Shown here: piece after piece, positions 25,722 to 34,657 of the stretch
Numbering within the stretch: the stretch's first letter is position 1
How the letters are laid out: each line of letters opens with the position of its first letter
Source: an uncultured Candidatus Saccharibacteria bacterium
GTDB taxonomy: Bacteria > Patescibacteriota > Saccharimonadia > Saccharimonadales > Saccharimonadaceae
Assembly (NCBI GenBank): GCA_946538495.1
Contig: CAMNGP010000002.1
Span: 1-64,000 of the forward strand
Reading direction: 5' to 3'
Length of the DNA: 64,000 nucleotides
Notes under the pieces: model-generated
Told to the model about the DNA's origin: nothing
What the model saw: only the letters and a program-made list of their open reading frames with translations
The model's database searches: none
Program-made: the position numbers and the translations under genes

Positions 25722-27347
25722 TTATTTTTTTACAATTTTTTTAGTAACATCAAATTTTTCCATGTATCTACCTAACATGAGGCGCGTTTGCGAATAGAAC
25801 GCGGCTAGCGACTGATACAGAATCGACGTAATTGGCATTAGAATCCATTGTAATAGCATGGAAAGATTCTTGGTTTTGCGATATTTGGCTGGCCGTTTGG
25901 GCAACATTTTAAATGAAACTAGAACCGATACAATTAAGCCCACAGAGGCGAATGTTTCTACTACACTTACGATGTTCGGCAAATTGTAAGCAACCATAGC
26001 ATGCGATGAGACGTTCATTATCATCGGTACCCAACCGCCAAAGGCTACGATTGGAGCTAAAATAGCTAGAGTAATATGGCCATCCAATAAGCGCCAAAAC
26101 TTAGGAAAGAGTTGCCAGAATGGCATGATGCGATTCTCTTTTTTAACGAAAAGGCGTGAACCCACATAAGCGACGTCGCTAGCGCCATAATACCAGCGTC
26201 GAACCTGAACAAACTGAGCTTTGATAGTTTTCCAGAGAGTCTCGTCAATGACCGCATCCTGATAGATCGGAATGCGGATAGGCAAAACAGAATAATCACC
26301 CTCAAAGAAGAATAAACTCCTCCAGTATTGATGCCCATCCTCCACAATTGTACGCTTGCTCCAATAATTCATTGCCTGTAATGCCTGGAGCGGCTGAGAG
26401 TGCGAAGCAAAATTGCGCAAAACATGTGGTCTCATCGTAGTAATAACGTTGAAGAAAGAGTTAGAAACGGCAATTACGCGCGATGGAGCTGGGGCGTCCC
26501 AAATATTATTCATAAAAAGAGAAACCGGCTGATAACTGAGATGTTGACGATTGGGATGCGTAATGAATTCATAAGCCACTGAATCGAGATATTTTGGAGC
26601 CATATGATTATCGCTGTCTAGAGATGTTACAATGATATTTTCGATTGGCAACTTCTTGGCCGCAACATATTTGGCGACTTCGTGACCAGCATAGGTTAGA
26701 TTTGGACCTTTGCCGATGATTTCTCCAGGTAAATTATCAGGGTGCTCCGACAAAATGAAATCTTTAAAAACACCGTGGTATTCTTTTGCTAGACTTGCGG
26801 CCGTTTTGGCCATAGCTTCCCCGCCCCTCTGCTCATAGGCTAGAACAAATATTATACGGTCGTTAGGAAAAGTGGTGTTTTTGACCGCCTCGATCGATGG
26901 TCGGAGAACCTCTTCTCCCTCGTTATATGCTGCCATAATCACTACATGATAAACTTTTTTGGGATTCGGGTATTCGCTACCCATAGCCGCCATCATTTTG
27001 AGATTGGCTAGATGTTCTGAAAAATGATAACTCTTGTTTTCGTCGTCACGCAAGCGTTCGAAGGATTCATGTGGATTCTCGAGATCCTCCATACGTTTAC
27101 GCCAATCAACGCGTTTAGCCTCTTTTATAACCCTATAACCCTGAAAAGTGCGATAGGCTACACTAACTGCTTTTACTAAGGTTGAGGCGATAATAATGAA
27201 TAGATAGATTGAGCCAATAATTGGATCAACCCAAGATAGAATGAACAGAAGAATAATAGCTCCGTACGAAATGACACCAGGCAGAATTTCGAAAAAACGA
27301 TAAATGGGCGTGCGCTTACCCTGAGGGATTTCTAGATTTTTACGCAT
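25722..27347 (-). CDS. Membrane glycosyltransferase, family 2
   Basis: 541 aa. Two N-terminal transmembrane helices, a cytoplasmic GT-A domain with the processive signature DSDNH (D-x-D), VEDGHQYWRS (ED) and QVRRWYYG (Q-x-x-RW), then about four C-terminal helices. These motifs match cellulose/hyaluronan synthase-like enzymes that polymerise and export sugars. Product unknown; a surface polysaccharide is inferred. Its start overlaps the preceding small membrane gene by 1 nt (TAATG), and a DUF308 protein precedes that, so all three probably act in the same envelope process. Confidence 0.92.
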   Translation of the reverse strand: MRKNLEIPQGKRTPIYRFFEILPGVISYGAIILLFILSWVDPIIGSIYLFIIIASTLVKAVSVAYRTFQGYRVIKEAKRVDWRKRMEDLENPHESFERLRDDENKSYHFSEHLANLKMMAAMGSEYPNPKKVYHVVIMAAYNEGEEVLRPSIEAVKNTTFPNDRIIFVLAYEQRGGEAMAKTAASLAKEYHGVFKDFILSEHPDNLPGEIIGKGPNLTYAGHEVAKYVAAKKLPIENIIVTSLDSDNHMAPKYLDSVAYEFITHPNRQHLSYQPVSLFMNNIWDAPAPSRVIAVSNSFFNVITTMRPHVLRNFASHSQPLQALQAMNYWSKRTIVEDGHQYWRSLFFFEGDYSVLPIRIPIYQDAVIDETLWKTIKAQFVQVRRWYYGASDVAYVGSRLFVKKENRIMPFWQLFPKFWRLLDGHITLAILAPIVAFGGWVPMIMNVSSHAMVAYNLPNIVSVVETFASVGLIVSVLVSFKMLPKRPAKYRKTKNLSMLLQWILMPITSILYQSLAAFYSQTRLMLGRYMEKFDVTKKIVKK

Positions 27348-27709
27348 TAGGCTTCTCCAGATAGGCGGATAAGTACGAGGAAGGTGCCAAGTATCAACAC
27401 TGTAGTTGTAAGTAAGAAAAACTTAGACATGCCACTACCGCGTTTATGAAAAATCCTGATTGCGAGAAAACCATGGAATACGCCAAAGATTAAAGCTAGA
27501 AGCGGAAAAGCAAGCATGCTATCCCAAGTACCGTCTCGATAGCCGCCAATATCACCATAGCCGATTTTCACGACAGCGCTATTTGGATTTAGATGGATAA
27601 TCGCCACTACAGAGAGCGCGATAGAAAGCAGTAGATTAATAATCAAAATCGCCAAAAGACCACGTTCGTTTTGATAGATTTTTATAATGTCATCTTTGTA
27701 CTCTTTCAT
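27347..27709 (-). CDS. Small membrane protein of the polysaccharide cluster
   Basis: 120 aa with three predicted helices (about 16-38, 62-86, 97-116) and a basic loop (FHKRGSG). No family recognised. Overlaps the GT2 gene by 1 nt and the DUF308 gene by 4 nt (ATGA), so it is translationally coupled to both. A role as accessory subunit of the glycosyltransferase is plausible but inferred only from context. Confidence 0.7.
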   Translation of the reverse strand: MKEYKDDIIKIYQNERGLLAILIINLLLSIALSVVAIIHLNPNSAVVKIGYGDIGGYRDGTWDSMLAFPLLALIFGVFHGFLAIRIFHKRGSGMSKFFLLTTTVLILGTFLVLIRLSGEA

Positions 27710-28299
27710 GATAGTTTTTGGGTAATTTTTTCTACTAATGAATTAATCTGCTGAATAAACATAATGTCGCCAAGTATGCCAACTAGACCAGCAATAATCA
27801 TCATCCAGCCAATAACCGTAGTTACATCATTAAAGGTGACAAAAATACCAAGCACCATAACGACTAAGGCAAGAAGCATGACATATTTCCAAATTGAAAT
27901 ACCAGCGGAAGAAAGCTTGATGGCAGTGTTGACCCTAATAAGTGATTCATAGATCATCCATATACCTACGATAATACGGAAAACATTTGCGATATCCTCT
28001 CCGATTACTAGAGCAGTAATACCAATTAAAATGGAAATAACGCCAAACAATAAATTATTATTGAAAAAATCATTCTGCCCTTTTTCCATGAAATAGGTGA
28101 TAACCTGAAAAGAGCCTTTCACGATAAAAATTGTGCCCACTACATATGACACTACTCTCACCATAGTGTCTGGCCAGGCAATAAACAGTATGCCCAGAAT
28201 TAGAATGGCTAGCGATTCTATTGCTGCAGACCATGCAGATTTTTTAATGTCACCACCAATTTGCTCGATGGGGCGCTTAATGATTTCCGCCTTTGGCAT
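27706..28299 (-). CDS. HdeD/DUF308-family membrane protein
   Basis: 197 aa with six predicted transmembrane helices arranged as three similar pairs; GILFIAWPDTMVRVVSYVVG is typical of the HdeD family, which has been linked to acid stress in Escherichia coli. AAGGAG precedes the ATG at 28299. First gene of a three-gene membrane unit with the GT2. Confidence 0.82.
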   Translation of the reverse strand: MPKAEIIKRPIEQIGGDIKKSAWSAAIESLAILILGILFIAWPDTMVRVVSYVVGTIFIVKGSFQVITYFMEKGQNDFFNNNLLFGVISILIGITALVIGEDIANVFRIIVGIWMIYESLIRVNTAIKLSSAGISIWKYVMLLALVVMVLGIFVTFNDVTTVIGWMMIIAGLVGILGDIMFIQQINSLVEKITQKLS

Positions 28300-28344
28300 A
28301 AGATTCTCCTTTTACCTTAGTATAGCATATAATCTTGTTTTTGG

Positions 28345-29070
28345 TTATTCTAAATTAGTCTCGGGATGATCCATGCTTAATATATCTTGCGTCACGACTT
28401 CTGCTTCGAGGTATTTAGCCATTAAATCAGCTAGTTCTTTCAGGGCGGCCTTGAGCTCGTCTACCCTTTCTGGTTCAACGCATTCCATAGCAATGAATTC
28501 TCTTGTGGTACCGTCGGTGATTTCGGTGCGCTGTCCATCTCGCCAATTGAGACATCTGCAAACTACTCCGGCATCATCATAATATGCAATTTCTCCTTTA
28601 AGTGGTGGCTCTGGTTTTTCTGCACCATGAGGGAGAAAATCTTCATCACCGTTCATTACTCCAAGATGTAAATCACCCTCTATCTTAGATAAATCTTCCG
28701 CACCAATAGGTAGAGCGTATTGCAACGATATAGAATTTGTAATATCCACCGATGGAAGAATCGAACCGACTGGATTATCATGGAGTACACGTTTTAGGAG
28801 ATTTTCAACAGAGGATCTTGCCCCTTTTTTGGTGGGAAACTTTTGATAGGCTTCTCGCCAAATTTTCACTACCTGGTTTTCGGATATGACATCGCTGGTA
28901 AGATGCTTTTTGGCCGATTCATTGGCGCCTTTTAGAAGTGCTTCGATTTCGTCAGATTCTTTAGCGCTTAACTTCTTATTCTCTTTGACGCCTTTTAAGA
29001 CTAATATTCCAACTGTAGCTTTTGGGAATAAGTTCCAAAAGTCTTGGTCTATGATTAGTTTTTTCATCAT
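28345..29070 (-). CDS. B3/B4-domain protein (PheRS beta-like editing module)
   Basis: 241 aa. The middle part (about 90-190, with DITNSISLQYALPIG and DGTTREFIA) matches stand-alone B3/B4 domains, which in phenylalanyl-tRNA synthetase hydrolyse mischarged Tyr-tRNA. Free copies are thought to edit mischarged tRNAs or bind nucleic acid. Start at 29070 or the adjacent ATG 29067; both follow AAAGGAT. A tRNA-Thr gene lies 20 nt upstream, so they may be co-transcribed. Confidence 0.85.
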   Translation of the reverse strand: MMKKLIIDQDFWNLFPKATVGILVLKGVKENKKLSAKESDEIEALLKGANESAKKHLTSDVISENQVVKIWREAYQKFPTKKGARSSVENLLKRVLHDNPVGSILPSVDITNSISLQYALPIGAEDLSKIEGDLHLGVMNGDEDFLPHGAEKPEPPLKGEIAYYDDAGVVCRCLNWRDGQRTEITDGTTREFIAMECVEPERVDELKAALKELADLMAKYLEAEVVTQDILSMDHPETNLE

Positions 29071-29089
29071 TAATCCTTTCTTTAAAAAA

Positions 29090-29165
29090 TGGAGCCGATG
29101 GCAGGGTTCGAACCTGTGACCTGCTCGTTACGAATGAGCTGCTCTACCAACTGAGCTACATCGGC
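29090..29165 (-). tRNA. tRNA-Thr (anticodon CGT)
   Basis: 76 nt with encoded CCA. Acceptor GCCGATG/CATCGGC, loop TTCGTAA, T loop TTCGAAC. Two A-C oppositions stand out: at 31-39 in the anticodon stem (GCTCA/CGAGC) and at 49-65 in the T stem (ACAGG/CCTGC). The rest of the fold is standard. Confidence 0.95.
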
Positions 29166-29188
29166 GCCTCTTACTGTATTATATCATA

Positions 29189-30652
29189 TTACTTCTTCTT
29201 TTTGGTAGGTTCAGCATCGCGAGCAGCCGCATTAAGCTGATGAATAAGTTTTTGCCTAGCGTGCGCAGTAAATATCTTACCAAGCCAGGACGTTTTAGGA
29301 GTCTGGTTCTTAGAGGTGAGAATTTCGACGATATCACCTTGTTCTAGTTTTTTATTCAGATTGCTCATTTTACCATTGATCTTGACCCCTACCACATGGT
29401 CGCCAATTTCAGAATGAAGTTTGTAGGCAAAATCAAGTGGCATGGAGCCGGCGGGCAAATCTAAAATATCACCTTTAGGGGTATACACGAAAATTTGGTC
29501 GGCAAATAAATTTAATTTAAGTTTTTTAAGATCCACTTTTTTGCCTTCACGTAATCTAGCAGCGGTGGTCTGAAGCTCTTTAATCCACAGAAGGTTGGTT
29601 GGCAGGTGCTCGATTTTGCCTTTTTTGTAGTTTTCGGTAACTTTTTGCTCGTTGTAATAGAAGCTTGCAGCCAAACCATGTTCGGCATACTCATGCATTT
29701 CTTTAGTACGAATCTGGAATTCGACGATCCTTTTATCTTTTGTAATTACGGTGGTGTGAAGAGACTGGTAACCATTTTGTTTGGGTTTTGCAATATAATC
29801 CTTTATTCGGCCGCCCATCGGGGTGTAGAGCGAGTGGATAACACCAAGAGTCAGATAACAATCTGTGACGTCATCCACGATAATACGAAGAGCGATTAAA
29901 TCGTAGATTTCGTTGATATTCTGATCGTGCTTGGCGAGTTTTTTGTGAAGCGAATAGACTGATTTTACGCGTCCAGAGAGAGTGAATTTGATTTTTTCCC
30001 TGCTAAGTGCCGTTGTGATTTCATCTTCGATTTTTTTTAGAGACTTCTCGGCTGATTTATTATACTTTTCAATTAAGCCTCTTAACTCTTCAAAGCGACG
30101 TGGATCAACGTATTTAAAGGCGAGGTCAGACATTTCGGCGCGGAGCAAGCCCATATTTAACCGATCAGCGAGAGGAGCAAATACTTCGAGAGATTCTTTA
30201 GCAATTTTCTTTTGTTTATCAGGTGGTAAAGCAGAAAGTGTGCGCAGGTTGTGCAGGCGATCGGCAAGTTTAATAATCAATACTCTAATATCGTCACCGA
30301 GAGCAATCATGAGACGCAAAAAATTATCTTTTGTGGCGGGCAAATACGTGTCAATATCGCGCATGCCGTTTCGTGCCGTAGATAGTTTAGTTACACCATC
30401 CACCAAAAAAGCTACTGGCTCACCAAATTCTTGTTTGATATCGTTCAAAGTAAGCGAAGTATCTTCTACGGTATCGTGCAGAACACCGGCGATAATCGTA
30501 TCTTCATCCATGCCCCATTCCTCAAGGATTTTTTTAACGGCTAGTGGGTGGACAATATATGGTTCGCCGGTCTTGCGAAACTGACCTTCGTGTGCCTTAG
30601 TGGCAAGCGCGACGGCTTTTTTAATACGGTCAGACTCCTTCTTGGTTGCCAT
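29189..30652 (-). CDS. rel: RelA/SpoT (p)ppGpp synthetase/hydrolase, short form
   Basis: 487 aa. Controls the stringent response alarmone. HD hydrolase domain (GVLHDTVEDT), synthetase domain (GRVKSVYSLHKK, PKQNGYQSLHTTV, EFQIRT) and TGS domain (VYTPKGDILDLPAGS) are present; the C-terminal helical, zinc-finger and ACT domains of the 700+ aa form are absent. Residues for both making and degrading (p)ppGpp appear intact. Its promoter mirrors that of the divergent GT4 gene. TATAAT-CTATAT-ATG without Shine-Dalgarno suggests leaderless translation. Confidence 0.95.
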   Translation of the reverse strand: MATKKESDRIKKAVALATKAHEGQFRKTGEPYIVHPLAVKKILEEWGMDEDTIIAGVLHDTVEDTSLTLNDIKQEFGEPVAFLVDGVTKLSTARNGMRDIDTYLPATKDNFLRLMIALGDDIRVLIIKLADRLHNLRTLSALPPDKQKKIAKESLEVFAPLADRLNMGLLRAEMSDLAFKYVDPRRFEELRGLIEKYNKSAEKSLKKIEDEITTALSREKIKFTLSGRVKSVYSLHKKLAKHDQNINEIYDLIALRIIVDDVTDCYLTLGVIHSLYTPMGGRIKDYIAKPKQNGYQSLHTTVITKDKRIVEFQIRTKEMHEYAEHGLAASFYYNEQKVTENYKKGKIEHLPTNLLWIKELQTTAARLREGKKVDLKKLKLNLFADQIFVYTPKGDILDLPAGSMPLDFAYKLHSEIGDHVVGVKINGKMSNLNKKLEQGDIVEILTSKNQTPKTSWLGKIFTAHARQKLIHQLNAAARDAEPTKKKK

Positions 30653-30658
30653 ATATAG

Positions 30659-30741
30659 ATTATATCATTAATACTACTAATCTGAATGCTTGTTCATTAG
30701 ATCTAAAGTATGACCAGATTAGTAATATTCAATGATATAAT
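30659..30741. promoter_or_regulatory. Mirror-image divergent promoters of rel and GT4
   Basis: Two arms of about 26-27 nt (30659-30684 and 30715-30741), separated by 30 nt, are near-perfect inverted copies. Each contains a TATAAT (30659-30664 minus; 30736-30741 plus) and a CAGATTAGTA block (reverse: TACTAATCTG). No consensus -35 is seen; the repeated block may bind an activator or repressor controlling both genes. Confidence 0.6.
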
Positions 30742-30750
30742 GTAATATAA

Positions 30751-31980
30751 ATGAAAATTGCTTTTTTCTCTGATTGTTATTTAGATTTGACCGGCGGGAT
30801 TGTAAGTTCGATTAATGCGCAAAAAGCCGAGCTAGAACACCTGGGACATACAGTATATGTGTTTAGCACTGGATATCCAAAATCAGACGCTGAGTTAAAG
30901 AAGCTAGCCAAACAAAAGATTTTTCAGGTTCCTAGCTGTAGATTATGCTTTAGGGGAGCTACGCCGGTATCGCGACGACCAAAAATAATTGAAAAGTGGC
31001 TAAAAAATAATCACCCCGAAATTAAAGATTTTGATGTATTTTACGTTCATTACGAATCTGGTTGCTCAATCGCGGGGTTGCGACTTGGCAAAAAACTGGG
31101 GATTCCCACAGTACAAGTAATGCACGGACGCGAGGACATGGGCGAGGCAAATATTATACCTTTCGGGTTCAGGACGTCTGTAGCCGCACTATTAAACTGG
31201 TTTCATAGTTGGTATCTTCCCCATCCCGTTCGCATTCGACACGATTCTTATTTAGCCAATACAATAGCTAAGGCCAAAATGTGGACCATGATGGTAAACC
31301 ATGCAAATTATGCAGATTTGGTATTAACGCCGTCTGAACATTTTCGCAAAAAACTCATTCATTATGGCGTAAAAAAAGATATCGAAGTATTACCAAACGG
31401 TTTTACTGATAAGCACTTTCCCGTTGACCCTGCGGTTAAGACTTTAAACAATGGCGATATGTTAAAAATTATTTGGCATTCGCGAGTTTCGGGAGAAAAA
31501 AGAATCATGCCGTTTTTGCGTGCTCTCAAGATGGTGAACGGCAAGTATCGATTGGATGTTTATGGTAATGGTGGAGATTTATTAAAAGCCAAGCAATTTG
31601 CCAAAGTAAACCGTTTGAATATAAAGTTTTACGGCGACAAACCATTTGATGAGGTACAGAAAGCCATCAGTAAAGCCCATTTAGATGTACTCGTTTCTTA
31701 TAATTTTGATACCTTTGGGATGACATTAATTGAAGCTGAGGCACACGGAGTGCCAGTCTTCTTCTGTGATCCTGACATGCAAGAAATCGTGCCAAAAGGT
31801 AGCTATGTCTTAAGCATCTCCGAAAATACTGAAGACATGGCTAAGGCACTGAATGATTTGTTGGCCCATCCAGCCAGAATCCAGCAGATGAGTGAGGTAA
31901 TGCTAAAGAACCGTGAGCAAATCTTAATATCCAATCGTATTAAGAAATTATTAGAAATATTTGATAAAATAAGATCATGA
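30751..31980 (+). CDS. Glycosyltransferase, family 4 (GT-B)
   Basis: 409 aa. GT-B fold: an N-terminal sugar-acceptor domain (MKIAFFSDCYLDLTGGIVSS), a middle VLTPSEHFRKKL segment, and a C-terminal nucleotide-sugar domain with YNFDTFGMTLIEAEAHGVPV carrying the E-x7-E motif. Such enzymes add sugars to lipids or polysaccharides. The next gene, a phosphatidyltransferase, overlaps by 4 nt, so a glycolipid such as a mannosylated phosphatidylinositol is an attractive product, though unproven. Confidence 0.93.
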   Translation: MKIAFFSDCYLDLTGGIVSSINAQKAELEHLGHTVYVFSTGYPKSDAELKKLAKQKIFQVPSCRLCFRGATPVSRRPKIIEKWLKNNHPEIKDFDVFYVHYESGCSIAGLRLGKKLGIPTVQVMHGREDMGEANIIPFGFRTSVAALLNWFHSWYLPHPVRIRHDSYLANTIAKAKMWTMMVNHANYADLVLTPSEHFRKKLIHYGVKKDIEVLPNGFTDKHFPVDPAVKTLNNGDMLKIIWHSRVSGEKRIMPFLRALKMVNGKYRLDVYGNGGDLLKAKQFAKVNRLNIKFYGDKPFDEVQKAISKAHLDVLVSYNFDTFGMTLIEAEAHGVPVFFCDPDMQEIVPKGSYVLSISENTEDMAKALNDLLAHPARIQQMSEVMLKNREQILISNRIKKLLEIFDKIRS

Positions 31981-32612
31981 GATATTCAGCAGATATTCTA
32001 ACGTTTTCAAGATTAATTCTAGCCAGCGTTCTGTTGGTGCTAGCGTTCGTAGGGTGTCCAGCAGAAAACGCTTTTATTATCTTTTTAGTGGCAGAACTGA
32101 CGGATGCTTTTGATGGCACCTGTGCGCGCAAATGGCCTTTTCCCAAAAACAAAACTCCGAAATATCGTAAATATGCAGCCAAATTTGACATGGCAGCAGA
32201 TGTACTTTTGGCCGGGGCACAAGTATTGTTTTTGACTTTGCAAGTGAACTGGATTGTAGGTTTAATTATTATTATTTATTACGCAGTTTCTTCGGTCGGT
32301 GGCGATTTGCTAATATATGGCAAATTGCTTGGGCACCCCGATGATTGCACAATAAATTCACTCGCTCAGCGCAATTTCCCACTAGCCAAGAAGATTGTTC
32401 TATCAAGAAGATATTTATATACTATCTGTCTGGGTTTCACGAATGCATTAATTTTGTTTGCTACAAGTTGGCCAGAATCGGTTAAATGGGGGCTCTTTGT
32501 CTTTGGTTGTTTGATTTTTGTATTTGTCTGGTTTTTCTTGAGACAAAGGAGACAAAACATATCACGCGATGCAGTTGACATTGAACGAAAATTATCAAAA
32601 AAAGCCAAATAA
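31977..32612 (+). CDS. CDP-alcohol phosphatidyltransferase
   Basis: 211 aa with about five transmembrane helices. Joins CDP-diacylglycerol to an alcohol. The motif D-x2-DG-x2-AR-x-D-x3-D is recognisable as DAFDGTCAR, then FDMAAD, although the usual Gly four residues before the third Asp is Ala and the AR-to-D spacing is longer than normal. The alcohol is not predictable (glycerol-phosphate, inositol-phosphate or other). Starts inside the GT4 stop codon (ATGA). Confidence 0.85.
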   Translation: MRYSADILTFSRLILASVLLVLAFVGCPAENAFIIFLVAELTDAFDGTCARKWPFPKNKTPKYRKYAAKFDMAADVLLAGAQVLFLTLQVNWIVGLIIIIYYAVSSVGGDLLIYGKLLGHPDDCTINSLAQRNFPLAKKIVLSRRYLYTICLGFTNALILFATSWPESVKWGLFVFGCLIFVFVWFFLRQRRQNISRDAVDIERKLSKKAK

Positions 32613-32627
32613 CTAATATTAGTTATT
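32608..32627. repeat. 20-bp perfect palindrome containing both convergent stop codons
   Basis: AATAACTAAT/ATTAGTTATT with no spacer. The plus-strand stop (32610-32612) and the minus-strand stop (32619-32621) both lie within it. It may act as a weak bidirectional terminator; no T run follows. Confidence 0.5.
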
Positions 32628-33404
32628 CACCATTATTGCATTGGTTGTGGCGTCAATAAATTGATACGGATTGTAGAGATTAAGGGCGAGGATTTTGGCA
32701 GCTAGATCCCCACTCCAAAACATCATAGGCGAATAACCAGATTTTTCCAGACTGATTGCCCTCACTAAGCCATTTTTTGCAATTAGGATTTGGCCCTCAT
32801 GTAAGGTAATGAGATTGACGGGATAGCTCAGGGTGAATTTATGCAGTACTTCTGCGACCTGAATTAATGATTGTGACATCAAGAGCATTTTGGGATAATA
32901 AACAGCGCGAAGGAGTTTTTGGAGTTGCGGCAATGAGGCAAAAAAGATGAGTTTTTCATTCATCAACATATGATCACTGGTATTCTCTGTAATCAGGTCC
33001 ACTGCATCGCGTGTAATTAATAGAGGTTTTTCGGCAGAATCGCAGGCGCCTGATATGGCTTTATTCGTGACGGAGTTTTTTGACAAATCACCTAAAATCA
33101 AGCTAAAATCGGCACGGCCAATGATTGTTCTCAGTTCTTTTTCGTCAGCAAAAGAGCCAGAATCGGTGGACTTTAAAAACACTAGATTTGGCAAAGGCGG
33201 AAGTTTTACTTTAAGCGCATCTGGTAAAACCACATTCAATATTTCAATTGGGTAGTTTGAATTTAAATATTCCGCAATCTTTACCTCGGTGCGAAAATTT
33301 TGGCTATTACCACCGATAATGTTTACCGTGCCCTGCTTTTGTTCTGGAATATTCCAAGATAAATCCGTTTGGGTGGTTTCTAGTTTTTCGAAGTAGTCCA
33401 TCAA
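32619..33404 (-). CDS. NAD(P)HX dehydratase-like (YjeF C-terminal) protein
   Basis: 261 aa, ribokinase-like. NIIGGNSQNF near residue 28 resembles the glycine-rich start of YjeF/ADP-dependent dehydratases that repair hydrated NAD(P)H, and the general order of segments fits. However the conserved C-terminal GTGD motif is replaced by WSGDLAAK, so activity is uncertain. Overlaps xth by 4 nt. Confidence 0.65.
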   Translation of the reverse strand: MMDYFEKLETTQTDLSWNIPEQKQGTVNIIGGNSQNFRTEVKIAEYLNSNYPIEILNVVLPDALKVKLPPLPNLVFLKSTDSGSFADEKELRTIIGRADFSLILGDLSKNSVTNKAISGACDSAEKPLLITRDAVDLITENTSDHMLMNEKLIFFASLPQLQKLLRAVYYPKMLLMSQSLIQVAEVLHKFTLSYPVNLITLHEGQILIAKNGLVRAISLEKSGYSPMMFWSGDLAAKILALNLYNPYQFIDATTNAIMVNN

Positions 33405-34186
33405 AACTCCATTTCGATTGATATTGGACAGTGGTCAGAGCCCATATAGTTTTCGTAGATTTCGGCAGATTGAAGATTCTTTTTAAGTGACTTTGAGATG
33501 AAAAAATAATCAATCCGCCAGCCAACATTGTTTTCACGAGCGTGACCCCAATGGCTCCACCAGGTATAACGAATATCACTAGGATGAAAAGTGCGGAAGG
33601 TATCAACAAAACCGGCATCGATTAAATTAGTAATTCCCTGTCGTTCTTCGTCAGTGAAACCGGCAGAGTGATGATTAGTTTTAGGGCGAGCGATGTCGAT
33701 TTCTTCGTGCGCAGCATTAAAATCGCCACAAGCAATGACTGGTTTTTCTTGTTCAAGTTTTTTAAGATAGTTTAAAAACTCCGGATCCCAAAGCTCTTTG
33801 CGGAGCGATAGCCTTTCTAGAGCGTTTTTAGAATTTGGAGTATAGACATCCACCAAATAAAAATGCTCAAATTCTGCGGTTAATACTCTTCCCTCATTTA
33901 ATGGATTGCCAAATTGGTCGGCGATATCGGATTTGACAGGGAAATCGTTGCGCACAGACAATGGTTTAGTCTTGGTAAAAATAGCCGTGCCAGCGTAGCC
34001 TGGACGTTCCGCCGAATTCCAAAGCTCCTCGTATTCTAGCAAATCGATTTCAGCTTGGCCTGGCTTGGCTTTGGTTTCTTGAAGACATAAGATATCTGGA
34101 CGTTGTTCTTCAATAAACTTTTGTAAGGCACCCTTTCTAATTACTGCGCGGAGGCCGTTAACGTTCCAGGAATAGATTTTAAGCAT
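33401..34186 (-). CDS. xth: Exodeoxyribonuclease III
   Basis: 261 aa, full length. AP endonuclease/exonuclease in base-excision repair. Signature motifs of the EEP fold are intact: SWNVNGLRA, LQETK, GTAIFTK, GDFNAAH and the final SDHCPISIEM. Overlaps the dehydratase-like gene by 4 nt and smpB by 8 nt, forming a tight three-gene operon. Confidence 0.96.
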   Translation of the reverse strand: MLKIYSWNVNGLRAVIRKGALQKFIEEQRPDILCLQETKAKPGQAEIDLLEYEELWNSAERPGYAGTAIFTKTKPLSVRNDFPVKSDIADQFGNPLNEGRVLTAEFEHFYLVDVYTPNSKNALERLSLRKELWDPEFLNYLKKLEQEKPVIACGDFNAAHEEIDIARPKTNHHSAGFTDEERQGITNLIDAGFVDTFRTFHPSDIRYTWWSHWGHARENNVGWRIDYFFISKSLKKNLQSAEIYENYMGSDHCPISIEMEF

Positions 34187-34595
34187 AACGCCCTCTTTCT
34201 ATGTCGCGTTTTTTGATAGTTTCACGCTTGTCGTATTTTTTCTTACCTTTCCCTACAGCAATAACAAGTTTAATGTGGCGAGAGCCACCCAGGAGTTTGA
34301 CTGGGACGATAGTAGAACCAGCAACCTTTTCACGCTCTAGACCAGCGATTTGTTTTTTGGTAGCGAGGAGTTTGATATTTCTGGCAGTATCTGCACCTAG
34401 CGTGAGATTATTCAGCCATAGTTCAGAATTTCTGACCGTCACAAAAGAACCCTTAAGCTGGACATGGTGATCGCGAATAGAGCGAACTTCATCACCATTT
34501 AGACTCATGCCCACAACAAGCTCGTCGCCGAGCGTGTAATCATAGTGAGCTCTACGATTAACCGTAACCATATCTCCCGATTTTGCTTGTTTCAT
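34179..34595 (-). CDS. smpB: SsrA-binding protein
   Basis: 138 aa, slightly short of the usual 150-160. Binds tmRNA and delivers it to stalled ribosomes. N-terminal RRAHYDY, GDELVVGMSLNGDEVRSIR, and the C-terminal basic tail KKYDKRETIKKRDIERG are typical. tmRNA lies at 11673-12029. TATAAT-ATAACC-ATG without Shine-Dalgarno suggests a leaderless transcript. Confidence 0.96.
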   Translation of the reverse strand: MKQAKSGDMVTVNRRAHYDYTLGDELVVGMSLNGDEVRSIRDHHVQLKGSFVTVRNSELWLNNLTLGADTARNIKLLATKKQIAGLEREKVAGSTIVPVKLLGGSRHIKLVIAVGKGKKKYDKRETIKKRDIERGRYA

Positions 34596-34657
34596 GGTTA
34601 TATTATACCACTAGATGGGCTTGGTGGTTTTAATTGAGCCAATAAGGATTGGGTGGT

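Noticed and set aside
31975..31982. UGA recoded as glycine, as in Gracilibacteria
   Set aside because: TGA ends genes at natural positions (31978-31980, 63832-63834) and conserved glycines use normal codons.
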